A DNA stretch of 51,789 nt from Alteromonadaceae bacterium (GCA_014872785.1 WKFJ01000047.1:1-51789), one strand, 5' to 3'. Shown: positions 25,558 through 34,647, numbered from the stretch's first letter. Notes: generated from the sequence alone by a model not told the origin. Translations and numbers: made by a program.

Positions 25558-27054
25558 CTAATCACCATGGCTTTCCGCTAAACGACGGTCGATATCGGCA
25601 ATAATAGAGGGAATATTGTCATACGCCGGGTTGAGCGAATAAGCCTTGGCATAGTTCAGTTTTGCCAGTTGCAATTGCTCAGTAGCTAATAGCGCTTCGG
25701 CATAGCTATCATAAGCATTAGCGGAATACGGATGACTGTCTAAATTCCACTTAAACAATGACAATGCTATCTCTGGCTGATTGGATAGGAAACGGTACCC
25801 CAGCTCATTAATCATAAACTCAATGTTTAGGTTTTGCTTTTGCGCAATCGATTTAAACTGTTGATATTTGTTGCCTAGCGCCTGGATATCATCAGTTTTC
25901 GCATTCGCCGTGAAAGACTTAATAAACTCCATTGAATCGAGCACCACTTCAGAGTTGACGGTTTTGGCGAGGTCGTAGGCATATTCAAACAGATTAAACT
26001 CAGCCTTTTGCCCGCCGTTGTTCAGGTGCACAATTGTTACACTCTCCCGTGTGTCGTTGCGCACAATGAAATGACGGACATTGAGAATATTGCCCCCATA
26101 ATGGCCGACCGCTGTCGTTTTCGCTTCTTTTTGCAATTGCCAACCAAAGCTGAAATCACTTACAAGGCCATTATTAAGGGAATATGGACGCCAAGCGTTA
26201 AACAATGTTTTGTTGGAAACGTACTGCCCACTGAGCAGCAATTGTAGCCAAATGCCTAAATCAGCAGCGCTGGATTGAAGACCCGTGGCAGCAAACATGA
26301 TTTCAGGTAACACGGGGGTTTTGGAACTCGAAAGCGCATTGCCGTCTCTGTAGTAGTTCGAAGCGACACGGTTCGAGTCTTCACTTGCAACATCACTAAA
26401 CTGGGTTCGCCGTAATCTAAATGGTTTAATAAATTCTTTGTTGACGACCTCAGTGAATTCATTGCCATAGAGCTTTTCAATCAGCATTTTTAACAGTAAA
26501 AAATTGGTACTGTTATATTGAACCTGGGTGTCTGTTTCAAAAACGAATGGGCTATCCTCTATCAACGCGATAATATCTGCTGGGTTTTCAGAATAAGACC
26601 TTCCCAAAGAAAAAAAGTCAGGCAATCCCGAGCTATGCGCGAGTAACGATGACACGCTTATCTCTTCCCAATTTTTGGGCAAGACTTCAATGTAATCACC
26701 TATCGAACGATTGATATCTAATTTATCTTGTTCAACAAGCTTCATAACAAGCGCTGAAGTAAACAGCTTCGTAATGGAATAAATGGGGAAAATCGTGTCT
26801 TGGTTTATTGAGATGAGAGAGTTCAAATCGTTAACACCCGCCGATCGCGAATAGAGGTATTTGCCGTTCCTAAGAATCGTCACCGAATGCCCCACAATGC
26901 CCTGTGACTCGACCGCTGAATCAACTAATGAATTCAGTTCATTTACTTGCAAAGCAGACAGCGAGGTGCCGACAACTAGGCTCTCTTCGGCCTTACAATC
27001 GTAAGAAAGAGCGAGTAATGCAAGTATTGTAAATACTTTAATCCGAATCATCAT
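25558..27054 (-). CDS. Exported serine hydrolase with C-terminal repeat region
   Basis: A 498-residue beta-lactamase-fold hydrolase. A GTG at 27060 is possible, but AAGGTGG sits right before the ATG pair at 27054/27051, so 27054 is used. Signal peptide is about residues 1-22. SxxK is SITK (93-96), the second motif lies in QYNSTNF, and the third is GHYGG. The last roughly 120 residues look like helical TPR-type repeats (YDSYAEALLATEQLQLAKLNY). It follows the propeller cluster on the same strand and is the unfused counterpart of the hydrolase half of the fusion at 17218. Activity unknown: peptidase, esterase or amidase. Confidence 0.8.
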   Translation of the reverse strand: MMIRIKVFTILALLALSYDCKAEESLVVGTSLSALQVNELNSLVDSAVESQGIVGHSVTILRNGKYLYSRSAGVNDLNSLISINQDTIFPIYSITKLFTSALVMKLVEQDKLDINRSIGDYIEVLPKNWEEISVSSLLAHSSGLPDFFSLGRSYSENPADIIALIEDSPFVFETDTQVQYNSTNFLLLKMLIEKLYGNEFTEVVNKEFIKPFRLRRTQFSDVASEDSNRVASNYYRDGNALSSSKTPVLPEIMFAATGLQSSAADLGIWLQLLLSGQYVSNKTLFNAWRPYSLNNGLVSDFSFGWQLQKEAKTTAVGHYGGNILNVRHFIVRNDTRESVTIVHLNNGGQKAEFNLFEYAYDLAKTVNSEVVLDSMEFIKSFTANAKTDDIQALGNKYQQFKSIAQKQNLNIEFMINELGYRFLSNQPEIALSLFKWNLDSHPYSANAYDSYAEALLATEQLQLAKLNYAKAYSLNPAYDNIPSIIADIDRRLAESHGD

Positions 27055-27078
27055 GTCCACCTTGAAAACTATTACTGC

Positions 27079-27108
27079 GAGCTCCCTCGTCTTTGATGGC
27101 GGGAGCTC
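27079..27108. terminator. GC-rich hairpin between propeller cluster and hydrolase
   Basis: Perfect arms GAGCTCCC (27079-27086) and GGGAGCTC (27101-27108). On the minus strand it follows the frameshifted propeller gene and precedes the hydrolase start by about 25 bases. No T-run follows, so it could be a terminator, an attenuating hairpin or a 5' leader structure. Confidence 0.45.
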
Positions 27109-27214
27109 AATTAATTAGCAAGGTAAGAAAAACAAATTTTCATCACAATCACTCATCGCTTAACTGGACGTTGCAGCGATGAAATACGCCGTATTTCAGA
27201 TAAGTCGGCAGGGC

Positions 27215-27317
27215 TTATTTCGCAAGTGACAGGGCTTTTAAATCAAATATCACTGTGGCATCTACCCAGTAGATATCGCCATTGCCATCTACTTCATGCC
27301 GGTTAAAGAACAGGTAC
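27215..27317 (-). pseudogene. Out-of-frame C-terminal tail of the third propeller gene
   Basis: Removing one of the two C bases at 27317-27318 would let the upstream propeller gene continue, reading KYLFFNRHEVDGNGDIYWVD and so on to a TAA at 27215-27217. This is exactly the tail seen in its paralogues (KYLFFNR..., then WVDAKII). In the given sequence the frame is broken and the gene stops at 27303. Either a true frameshift or a sequencing error. Confidence 0.8.
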
Positions 27318-28091
27318 CTTATTATCAGGCGTCACATAAGCGCCCGTTTCCCCGCCGTTTGTATTAATATTTGCCCCTAGATTAATTGCATTACCCCAAC
27401 TGCCGTCCTCTCGCAAAAAGCTAACGTATAGGTCTTTATCACCAAAACCGTCGGTCTTTTGAGAATCCCAAATAAGGTAAGAACCATCGGCGGCTATAAA
27501 TGGGTGGGCTGTATATTTACCAGAATTTATGTTTGTTCCAAGCAGCTTAGGAGGCTGACGCTTTCCATCTTTAATGGTTGATATTCTGAGAATATCGCCA
27601 TTTTTATAATCATCAAAAACATAGGTACCGTCTGCCGATGACGTCAATCGCATAATGCCCCAATCATCTCTATCGAACATAGGACCGAGACTTTCGACTT
27701 GTGACCAACCGTCCTGGGTGCGCGTCATGTACAACCGCCCCAAATGCATTGTTTGTCCATCAGGTGAGATAAGGGGACGCCAAACTCGAGGTCGGGTCTC
27801 TGCGTGTTGCCACTCCCCCTTTTTGAATTTATAAGTTATTAGGAACCACTTCCCAGTATCTCGCATTCGTCTAGTGAAATAAAACTCACTCATATCAGGC
27901 GAGAAGAAGCCCGAGTAATCGCGATGTTCGGTAGACACTCTGCCTGGCGCAAACATTTTTGGAGTAGAACCCGGTGTCGCTTCCCCTAAATACATCTGAT
28001 TTATCGTTTGTTTTTCAGTGGCACCTTGTCCCTGAAAAGACAATAAAAGTGAGGTTAGCATTAGCGCTAACCGTTTAATTCGTTGGTTCAT
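27303..28091 (-). CDS. Secreted PD40 propeller protein, frameshifted C-terminus
   Basis: A 262-residue exported propeller protein (signal peptide through about residue 24, FQGQGA). It has the family start YLGEATPGSTPKMFAPGRVS and blades FFSPDMSEFYFTRR, ISPDGQTMHLGRLY and IAADGSYLIWDS. Compared with the two genes upstream it ends early, in VTPDNKVPVL; about 34 residues of the last blade lie out of frame at 27215-27317. The propeller may not close properly. It is the last propeller gene of the operon, 22 bp after the previous one. Function unknown; probably periplasmic. Confidence 0.75.
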   Translation of the reverse strand: MNQRIKRLALMLTSLLLSFQGQGATEKQTINQMYLGEATPGSTPKMFAPGRVSTEHRDYSGFFSPDMSEFYFTRRMRDTGKWFLITYKFKKGEWQHAETRPRVWRPLISPDGQTMHLGRLYMTRTQDGWSQVESLGPMFDRDDWGIMRLTSSADGTYVFDDYKNGDILRISTIKDGKRQPPKLLGTNINSGKYTAHPFIAADGSYLIWDSQKTDGFGDKDLYVSFLREDGSWGNAINLGANINTNGGETGAYVTPDNKVPVL

Positions 28092-28113
28092 TATAAGTCC
28101 TTTTGTCCTGCAG

Positions 28114-29034
28114 CTATCTCGCGTTGGCTTTTAGTCGTAATTCATCAATGATTTTGGCATCTACCCAAAATACATCTGTGTTGGGAATCGTTTCGGTTTT
28201 ACCCTCTGGTGAAGTCCAGTCGAAATAGCCAACCCGCCTGTTAAAAAACAGGTATTTGCCATCGGGTGACACACGAGCGCCAGCTTCAGATGTCGGAGTA
28301 TTGATATCATCACCAAACTTGATGGCCTCTCCCCACGAGCCATCGGGTTGCCTAAAACTAATGAACAGATCTGCGTTCCTGACATCGCCGTCTCGCTGAC
28401 CATCCCAAATGAGATATGACTCATCGGGGGCTATAAACGGGTGTGCGTTCCACTGTCCGGTATTAATCGCTTTAGGAAAAGGCTTGGGCGCTGAACGCTT
28501 GCCGTTAACCAGTTGCGAAAAACGCAGTTGACCTTTACCGTCACGGGTCGCCTCGTCAAAGACCCAAGTTCCCTTTCTTGATGAGGCCATACGCATAATT
28601 CTGAACGCGTCAAAGGGAGATTTTAGCGCTTTGATATCTGACCAAGTATCATTTGAACGGACTTTGTAGCGTTTTCCTAAATGCATTGTTTGACCATCCG
28701 GGGAAATACTTGGCTGACCAACTCGACCCGATATCACTTCTTCATGCCATTGATTGTCGATGTTCTTAAGCACCACAAATTGCTGCTGCAATTGACCGTT
28801 TAATTCCACTTCCCGCAAGAAATAATATTCATTCATATCTGGCGTGAACACGCCATTTTGTTCCCAATTGGTTGTCGATACCAAACCAGGTGCAAACACT
28901 TTCGGGGTCAGCCCTGGCGGTGTTTGTCCAAAATAAGCCCCTTTGGCATTAAGCGGTTTAAGTTCAGCCAAAGCAGATGTACAAAAGAAACTGAAGAACG
29001 AGAGGCAGCCGATGATTAATTGTTTATTTCGCAT
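28114..29034 (-). CDS. Secreted PD40 propeller protein
   Basis: A 306-residue exported protein. The start at 29034 gives signal peptide MRNKQLIIGCLSFFSFFCTS, ALAE; the longer frame to 29124 would run into the preceding gene. The family signature YFGQTPPGLTPKVFAPGLVS is followed by blades FTPDMNEYYFLRE, ISPDGQTMHLGKRY, IAPDESYLIWDG and VSPDGKYLFFNRR, ending VDAKIIDELRLKA. PD40 blades of TolB type often bind peptides or glycans. No catalytic residues seen. Middle gene of the esterase-propeller operon, so its role is probably tied to the same substrate or signal. Confidence 0.75.
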   Translation of the reverse strand: MRNKQLIIGCLSFFSFFCTSALAELKPLNAKGAYFGQTPPGLTPKVFAPGLVSTTNWEQNGVFTPDMNEYYFLREVELNGQLQQQFVVLKNIDNQWHEEVISGRVGQPSISPDGQTMHLGKRYKVRSNDTWSDIKALKSPFDAFRIMRMASSRKGTWVFDEATRDGKGQLRFSQLVNGKRSAPKPFPKAINTGQWNAHPFIAPDESYLIWDGQRDGDVRNADLFISFRQPDGSWGEAIKFGDDINTPTSEAGARVSPDGKYLFFNRRVGYFDWTSPEGKTETIPNTDVFWVDAKIIDELRLKANAR

Positions 29035-29065
29035 TGTGTTAGTCCTTTTTAGATTATGTACAGTC

Positions 29066-29935
29066 TTAGGCCTTCGGTTTGAGTGCATCGATAAATTCGG
29101 CACTGACCCAAAGGATGTCGACATTGTCGTAGTTGTCCGGGTTGATATTGCGATTAAAGAACATGTATTTGCCGTCTGGGGTGACTGTGCCTAGAGCATC
29201 CCAACCGGGACTATTAATGCCCTCCCCGAGATTGATTGGATTACCCCAGGAACCGTTATCGAGACGGTAGCTAATATAAAGGTCAGAACCACCGAATCCG
29301 CCTTCTCTGGTGGAGTCAAAAATTAAGTAGGACTCATCAGGGGCAATAAAAGGATGAAATGCCCGGCCATTGTTGATGTTTGTACTCACCAGCTTAGGGG
29401 GTTGATATTTGCCATCGACTAAACGGGAATAACGAATATCGCCGGTGAGATCTTCATTAAACTCATCAAAGAAGTAGGTACCTTGCTGAGAAGAACTCAA
29501 GCGCATTATCGGTAGCTCAGCGAATGGTGCATCCAGTTTTGCAACCTCACCCCAACCTTCTTGATTGCGTTGCATATAGCGTCTGCCTAAGTGCATCACC
29601 TTACCGTCTGGCGACATCATTGGCGTACCAATGCGTTTGGACACAAAAGACTCCTGCCATGTTCCATTGATGTTACGCATTACCACTAGACTCGATTGCG
29701 CTATCTCGCCGCCATTTCGAATAAAATAGAACTCTTTCATGTCAGGAGTGAAAACGCCGGCCAGTTCATAGAATTCGGTGCTAACAATGCCAGGGGCGAA
29801 CGGTTTCGCGACTTTTCCTGGTGGTATTTGGCCAAGATAGTCGCCAGACAAGGTCTCAGTGGCAGCTCGATTAACAAAGCTGACAAATAAAGTCGCTACT
29901 AGCAGTAGTGCTTTTTGACTAACAAACATAATCAT
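29066..29935 (-). CDS. Secreted PD40 propeller protein
   Basis: A 289-residue exported propeller protein. The ATG at 29935 is chosen because it overlaps the esterase stop as ATGA, the mark of translational coupling, with AGAGG just upstream. The signal peptide runs to about residue 25. Signature YLGQIPPGKVAKPFAPGIVS, blades FTPDMKEFYFIRN, MSPDGKVMHLGRRY, IAPDESYLIFDS and VTPDGKYMFFNRN, then ILWVSAEFIDALKPKA. First of three paralogous propellers that clearly arose by tandem duplication. Confidence 0.77.
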   Translation of the reverse strand: MIMFVSQKALLLVATLFVSFVNRAATETLSGDYLGQIPPGKVAKPFAPGIVSTEFYELAGVFTPDMKEFYFIRNGGEIAQSSLVVMRNINGTWQESFVSKRIGTPMMSPDGKVMHLGRRYMQRNQEGWGEVAKLDAPFAELPIMRLSSSQQGTYFFDEFNEDLTGDIRYSRLVDGKYQPPKLVSTNINNGRAFHPFIAPDESYLIFDSTREGGFGGSDLYISYRLDNGSWGNPINLGEGINSPGWDALGTVTPDGKYMFFNRNINPDNYDNVDILWVSAEFIDALKPKA

Positions 29936-30774
29936 TCGGCCTCTTTTACTATGTCTGCGAGCCACTTAATACTTGCTATACCGGTTTCTGGAAATGCAGT
30001 TTGGTGATTACCGGGGATAACCATCAATGAGCTTAATTTTTGCGGGCTATTCTTGGTTTTTAGCTGCGTAACAAATGCGGCTATGTGTTCCGCGCGGTCA
30101 ATTTCCTGATCACCGCGCGTGAATAGAACATTTGCATCGACATCGCCCAATGGATGAAAAGTTGGTGCACTTTCATCCAGCAATAGGCGCATCGAAGCGC
30201 TGCCGAGAATGTAATTATCGAACGTTTTTGGTGCCTTTACTAAAACATACGCCCCAAACAAGCCACTTAGCGAGTACCCGAAGTAACTGCGTTTGGTCTT
30301 ATCAATCCTGAAGTGTTTCTCTACATACGGAATAACATCATGCGTCAAAAAATCTAGGTGCTTATTGGCACCACCAAACTTAAGTTTGGGATGATTAGGG
30401 TTAACTTTTGTCCAAAAAGAATAATCACTAAAACGACTCGCTGACTCACCGTATTCTTGCTTTAAATCTTCAGATACATCTTTTTGCCAAGAGATCCCGA
30501 CAAGAATAACCTCATCTAATAGAAAGGAAGTGGCAGCAGAGAGAATATCAATGTGCCAAACCGCATCTGTGTAATAGAGAACTGGATAGGTCTTCTCCGC
30601 GTTTTCAGCATAGTCGTCGGGGAGTTTTATGTATAACTCATATTGCTTACCCGCTTTAGAATCGCTAATGGGAATGACTTGTGAATTCGGCATTTGATAG
30701 GGCTGGAATGTCTGGGCAATGCTATTGCTGCAAAACACAAAAGCGGCCAATGCCAAAGCAATGTAATGTCGCAT
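29932..30774 (-). CDS. Exported alpha/beta hydrolase, esterase D/IroE-like
   Basis: A 280-residue putative esterase of the PF00756 type (IroE, esterase D, antigen 85 group). A signal peptide (about residues 1-20) is followed by the fold start QYELYIKLPDDY, PVLYYTDAVW, and the nucleophile elbow GYSLSG. A late Asp (TRGDQEID) and His (IPGNHQTAF) complete a likely triad. It leads the operon of three propeller proteins and is translationally coupled to the first. Relatives hydrolyse ester siderophores or carbohydrate esters; the substrate here is unknown. Divergent from regulator 2, 178 bp away. Confidence 0.82.
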   Translation of the reverse strand: MRHYIALALAAFVFCSNSIAQTFQPYQMPNSQVIPISDSKAGKQYELYIKLPDDYAENAEKTYPVLYYTDAVWHIDILSAATSFLLDEVILVGISWQKDVSEDLKQEYGESASRFSDYSFWTKVNPNHPKLKFGGANKHLDFLTHDVIPYVEKHFRIDKTKRSYFGYSLSGLFGAYVLVKAPKTFDNYILGSASMRLLLDESAPTFHPLGDVDANVLFTRGDQEIDRAEHIAAFVTQLKTKNSPQKLSSLMVIPGNHQTAFPETGIASIKWLADIVKEAE

Positions 30775-30834
30775 ATTTCTCGAACCTTTGAATGAAATGT
30801 GTTCAGCAGGATAAAAAACTCAAAGGAAAAACAC

Positions 30835-30872
30835 TTGAATGGTTGATGATATTTCGCTGATTTTTTGCTGAC
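30835..30872 (+). promoter_or_regulatory. Four NTGA boxes at 11-bp spacing (putative operator)
   Basis: TTGA at 30835, ATGA at 30846, CTGA at 30857 and CTGAC at 30868 follow an exact 11-bp period. The last two match the 19363/19374 boxes almost base for base, including the T-run between them. Probable binding site of the paralogous winged-helix regulators, placed between regulator 2 and the divergent esterase-propeller operon. Confidence 0.62.
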
Positions 30873-30895
30873 GTGCTTTTTTCACAAGGTTGCCG

Positions 30896-30905
30896 TGATA
30901 GGATT
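30896..30905 (+). promoter_or_regulatory. Extended -10 promoter element of regulator 2
   Basis: TGATAGGATT, identical to the element before regulator 1 and at the same distance from the last CTGA box (28 bases box start to element start). The predicted transcript starts near 30911. Confidence 0.55.
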
Positions 30906-30952
30906 TGACGTAACAAAGAGCAAAAATTGATTGAATACAGGGACATTCAACT

Positions 30953-33184
30953 ATGGCCAAGCAATACTGGGTAGGCAATTTTTTCGTCGACTTATCCAGG
31001 AACCAAATCAGCCAGCAAGGGCAACCACAAAGCATGCCGCCAAAGGTGCTGATGGTATTGACTTACTTAGCCCAACATCGCGGACGTGTGGTGAGTTACG
31101 ATGAGCTGCTGGAAAATGTTTGGCCAAACACAATTGTAACTCCCAACACCTTACAGCGTTGCGTAGCGCAATTACGCAAAGTTTTGGGCGAGAATAGTAA
31201 AGCGCAAAACATTATCAAAACCCATGCTAAACAGGGTTACAGCTTAGAATGCGAAGTTAACTGGAACGACGAATCACTATCACCTCAAGTTACATCGACT
31301 GTCGCCGAAACCGTTACTGACTCCGGTTCTGATAAACACCTATTCAATGAAACATCAGAAAAAAGCCTTGTCACGTCTTCAGATACTTCTCTCAAACCTA
31401 CCCCAAAAGAGTTTAAGCCCATGCACATATTTGCGGCGCTTACGGTAGTAGTCGCAATAGTAATGGTACTGAGTAGCCATTTCTTTTTTAAAGATAATGG
31501 CATCACCTTTAGCAATCTGCGCTACATCACAGCCACGGACAACAAAGAATATGGCGGTGTTTATTCTCACGATGGTCAATATATTATTTTTCGTCGCTAC
31601 TACGACAGAGTCTGCGTCAACGACATCTGGGCAAAGAATGTGGATGCCTTGGAAGAATTCAGGCTAACCGCAGAAAAAGGCACTTATGGACGCTTCACAC
31701 TCTCGCCCGACGGCAAGCAACTAGCCTATATCCAGCATGATGACTGCACGCGCCCAATTACCCAAAACCTTTGCTACAAACTGATGCAAATTAACTTTAT
31801 GGATGCTCTTGCTCAGCCGCAAACGCCAGATGAATTATTGCGTTGTGACAATTCAAGTATTCAAAAACCCGTTTGGACAGATAATGAACACATTGCGTTG
31901 ATGCAAAAAAGAGATAGAAAATGGCGCATCATTCAATATTCAACACTTACTGGCGAAAGTAGCCCTTTTTACCAGCCCCCAAGTGGCAACCTACTGCACT
32001 TTGCCTATTCCACCAGCCGCGATATTTTTGCTACCACTAGCATTGATGAAAACGGGCTGCACAAACTATCAATGCTCGATAGAGACGGCAAACTCACCTC
32101 CGAGCAGCTTATCAATGTACCAGAAAGTGCACCAAAGCATCTGGTAGCCTATCCGAACTTTATCCCAAATCAAGACAAACTATTTTTCGCTTTTGCGGGT
32201 ACGCCCTACACGTTGAGCCTCTCTGGAGAAATAAAAAGCATAGATATGCCGTTGGATGGCGGCGTCGGCGGTGGTTACTTCCACCCTGAGGGCAATAGAC
32301 TAATGTTAGTAAGAGGAAGGTTTGATGGCGACTCAGGTCTGATGCCTCTGCCAAATACACCACTGTTTACCATAGAAGACAATGCCAGTGTAGAAGCCAT
32401 TGCGATGGCCTTTGACAAGCATTTCAATCAGAGTGATGCGCTAGAGTATGACATTTTAAATCGTTCAGTGGCGTCGGAGAATCACGCAAAGTTTAACCCT
32501 GGCAGTGATACGATTGCAATGCTGTCTACCAGCACAGGTACCGGGCAGATTTGGCTTGTAGCCGAAGAAAATAGCAAGGTTATCAGTCAGTTTACCAATA
32601 ATACTTTTCTAGAAAATTTATACTGGGACAATGAAGGTAAGCACCTACTTACATTGGCTGTTAACGAGATAGTTAAAGTCGGAGTGGATGGGCAATTATC
32701 ACCGGTAGACTTCCCGCATCCTGTCCTACAATTATTCCATTGGGACAGTGAGAATAACCAAGCTATCGCCAACATTCATGCACAAGGCAAAACTCAACTC
32801 GTGAATATTGACCTTAACACCCTGGTCTATCAGCAACTCACATCAAAGGAGGTAACTTGGGCGGCAAAATCAGAAATAGGCAATATCGTATTCACCGACC
32901 ACATGCACCGCTTTTGGCAACTCGATGAAATCGAAGACAAACTCATTGAGCCCATTTCTAAACAAGGCTCAGAGAAACGCTTTGTTTTAGATAAAGCGCG
33001 CATAATTGGTGTGAATCGAGATGCGCAACTTTGGTCATACGATATAGATTCAGGCCAATTTATGGGGCTAGCTCAGTTTCCCAAAGGATTTCGCTACCTC
33101 ACTGACATCAAAGATAACCAAATACTATTCACCACCGTCATATCAGAGAAAAAGGAAATAATTGAGCTCAGCCTAGTGGACTAG
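30953..33184 (+). CDS. CadC/ToxR-like membrane regulator with periplasmic propeller (2)
   Basis: A 743-residue paralogue of the regulator at 19457. The winged helix (1-103) differs at few positions and keeps SYDELLENVWPNTIVTPNTL and IIKTHAKQGYSLE unchanged. The linker (105-156) and membrane helix (about 157-178, MHIFAALTVVVAIVMVLSSH) are diverged. The periplasmic part keeps YITATDNKEYGGVYSHDGQY and LSPDGKQLAYI but has changed more. So DNA target is conserved while the sensed signal may differ. AGGGA lies ten bases upstream of the ATG. Divergent from the esterase-propeller operon, its probable target. Convergent with the permease gene at 33196, only 11 bp away. Confidence 0.85.
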   Translation: MAKQYWVGNFFVDLSRNQISQQGQPQSMPPKVLMVLTYLAQHRGRVVSYDELLENVWPNTIVTPNTLQRCVAQLRKVLGENSKAQNIIKTHAKQGYSLECEVNWNDESLSPQVTSTVAETVTDSGSDKHLFNETSEKSLVTSSDTSLKPTPKEFKPMHIFAALTVVVAIVMVLSSHFFFKDNGITFSNLRYITATDNKEYGGVYSHDGQYIIFRRYYDRVCVNDIWAKNVDALEEFRLTAEKGTYGRFTLSPDGKQLAYIQHDDCTRPITQNLCYKLMQINFMDALAQPQTPDELLRCDNSSIQKPVWTDNEHIALMQKRDRKWRIIQYSTLTGESSPFYQPPSGNLLHFAYSTSRDIFATTSIDENGLHKLSMLDRDGKLTSEQLINVPESAPKHLVAYPNFIPNQDKLFFAFAGTPYTLSLSGEIKSIDMPLDGGVGGGYFHPEGNRLMLVRGRFDGDSGLMPLPNTPLFTIEDNASVEAIAMAFDKHFNQSDALEYDILNRSVASENHAKFNPGSDTIAMLSTSTGTGQIWLVAEENSKVISQFTNNTFLENLYWDNEGKHLLTLAVNEIVKVGVDGQLSPVDFPHPVLQLFHWDSENNQAIANIHAQGKTQLVNIDLNTLVYQQLTSKEVTWAAKSEIGNIVFTDHMHRFWQLDEIEDKLIEPISKQGSEKRFVLDKARIIGVNRDAQLWSYDIDSGQFMGLAQFPKGFRYLTDIKDNQILFTTVISEKKEIIELSLVD

Positions 33185-33195
33185 CGACCATAAAA

Positions 33196-34647
33196 TTACT
33201 TGTCTTTCAGTTCTTTCTCAGCGTTTGCAATTGCCTCAAACTCTTCCTCTGGTGCTTTTGAAACGAGATGATGACGGCTGTATAAGACGAAATAACCTAC
33301 CATGCTCAGGTAAACTACACCGGCGAAAAGTGCCGCCGTTGAATCCACTAAAAACGTGCTTATCAACGCAATAACGGCGAAGAAGAGCGCGACACTCGTA
33401 GTGACTACGCCACCAGGTGTCCGATAAGGCCTTGCTAAATCGGGTTCCTTAATCCTCAATATAATGTGCGACAACATCATTAAAATATAGGAAATGGTTG
33501 CACCGAATACCGCCATATTTATCATCAGGTCACCTTCATTGCTAAACGACAACACTAGACCAATTAATCCGGGTACAACTAAGGCGTACGTGGGTGTTTT
33601 GCGCGTATTAGTTAGAGATAGCCAGCGCGGGAAATAGCCTGCTCTTGAAAGGGCAAACACTTGGCGTGAATACGCAAAAATAATTGAAAAGAAGCTCGCA
33701 ATTAGCCCTGCTAAGCCGAGCACATTCACAACGGCGGCGATAAACGCACTGTTGCCATATACGTGCTGCAGTGCACCAACTAGAGGTGCTGGGTGATCCT
33801 TCATCAAGTCAGCACTAGAAGCTCCAGGGGCTAGAAACAACACCAGCGCAGCAAACGCTAACAAGATAAGCATCGAATAGACTATCCCGCGCGGCATATC
33901 CTTCGCGGGATTTTTACTTTCTTCCGCCGCCAGTGGAACCCCTTCCACCGCAAGAAAAAACCATATTGCAAAGGGGATAGCTGCCCACACACCTAGCCAT
34001 CCCTCTGGCAAAAACGCACTGGCTCCAGCGGCATTTTCGTTTACGGCGATATCAAATAGATTAGCTGTATCAAAATGCGGAATCATACCTGCTATGAACA
34101 CCAGCAGGGCGAGCACAGCAACGCCAGTAATGACCAACATGATCTTAAGTGCTTCTCCAGCGCCCCAAAGATGGATACCGACAAAGACAACATAAAAGCT
34201 GACATACACTAGCGGTCCGCTTAATCCCACAAGCTCTGAGACATACCCACTGATAAAAATCACGATGGCTGCAGGTGCGATGGCATATTCTACTAAGATG
34301 GCAGAGCCTGTTAAAAAACCGCCTAGTGGTCCCATCGCCCTGCGAGCAAAGCCATAACCACCGCCGGCAGTTGGAATGGCTGCTGATAATTCCGCCAAAC
34401 CGAATACCATCGATGTGTACATCAAAGCCATTAACAACGTGGCAATCAGTAGTCCGCCAAAACCGCCTTGTTCTAAACCGAAATTCCAGCCCGCAAAATC
34501 ACCAGAAATTACATAGGACACCCCAAGACAAGTTAATAGTAACCAGCCAGCAGCGCCTTTTTTGAGCTGTCTTTTTTCGAGGTAATTGTCGGGCACCGAG
34601 TCGTACGCAACACCCGCTACCTGTGAATTATTATTTTTATCTTCCAT
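33196..34647 (-). CDS. eat: Ethanolamine permease-type amino acid/amine transporter
   Basis: A 483-residue APC-superfamily permease with 12 predicted membrane helices. The start at 34647 is preferred because AGGAAAAAAT precedes it; 34665 would add six residues. Blocks typical of the ethanolamine permease family are LEKRQLKKGAAGWLLL, GVSYVISGDFAGWNFGLEQG, PTAGGGYGFARRAMGPLGG, LVEYAIAPAA and VEGVPLAAEESKNP. It would import ethanolamine (or a similar amine) with protons. Ethanolamine ammonia-lyase genes are not in the window. A LytTR regulator precedes it on the same strand, 113 bp upstream. Confidence 0.82.
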   Translation of the reverse strand: MEDKNNNSQVAGVAYDSVPDNYLEKRQLKKGAAGWLLLTCLGVSYVISGDFAGWNFGLEQGGFGGLLIATLLMALMYTSMVFGLAELSAAIPTAGGGYGFARRAMGPLGGFLTGSAILVEYAIAPAAIVIFISGYVSELVGLSGPLVYVSFYVVFVGIHLWGAGEALKIMLVITGVAVLALLVFIAGMIPHFDTANLFDIAVNENAAGASAFLPEGWLGVWAAIPFAIWFFLAVEGVPLAAEESKNPAKDMPRGIVYSMLILLAFAALVLFLAPGASSADLMKDHPAPLVGALQHVYGNSAFIAAVVNVLGLAGLIASFFSIIFAYSRQVFALSRAGYFPRWLSLTNTRKTPTYALVVPGLIGLVLSFSNEGDLMINMAVFGATISYILMMLSHIILRIKEPDLARPYRTPGGVVTTSVALFFAVIALISTFLVDSTAALFAGVVYLSMVGYFVLYSRHHLVSKAPEEEFEAIANAEKELKDK

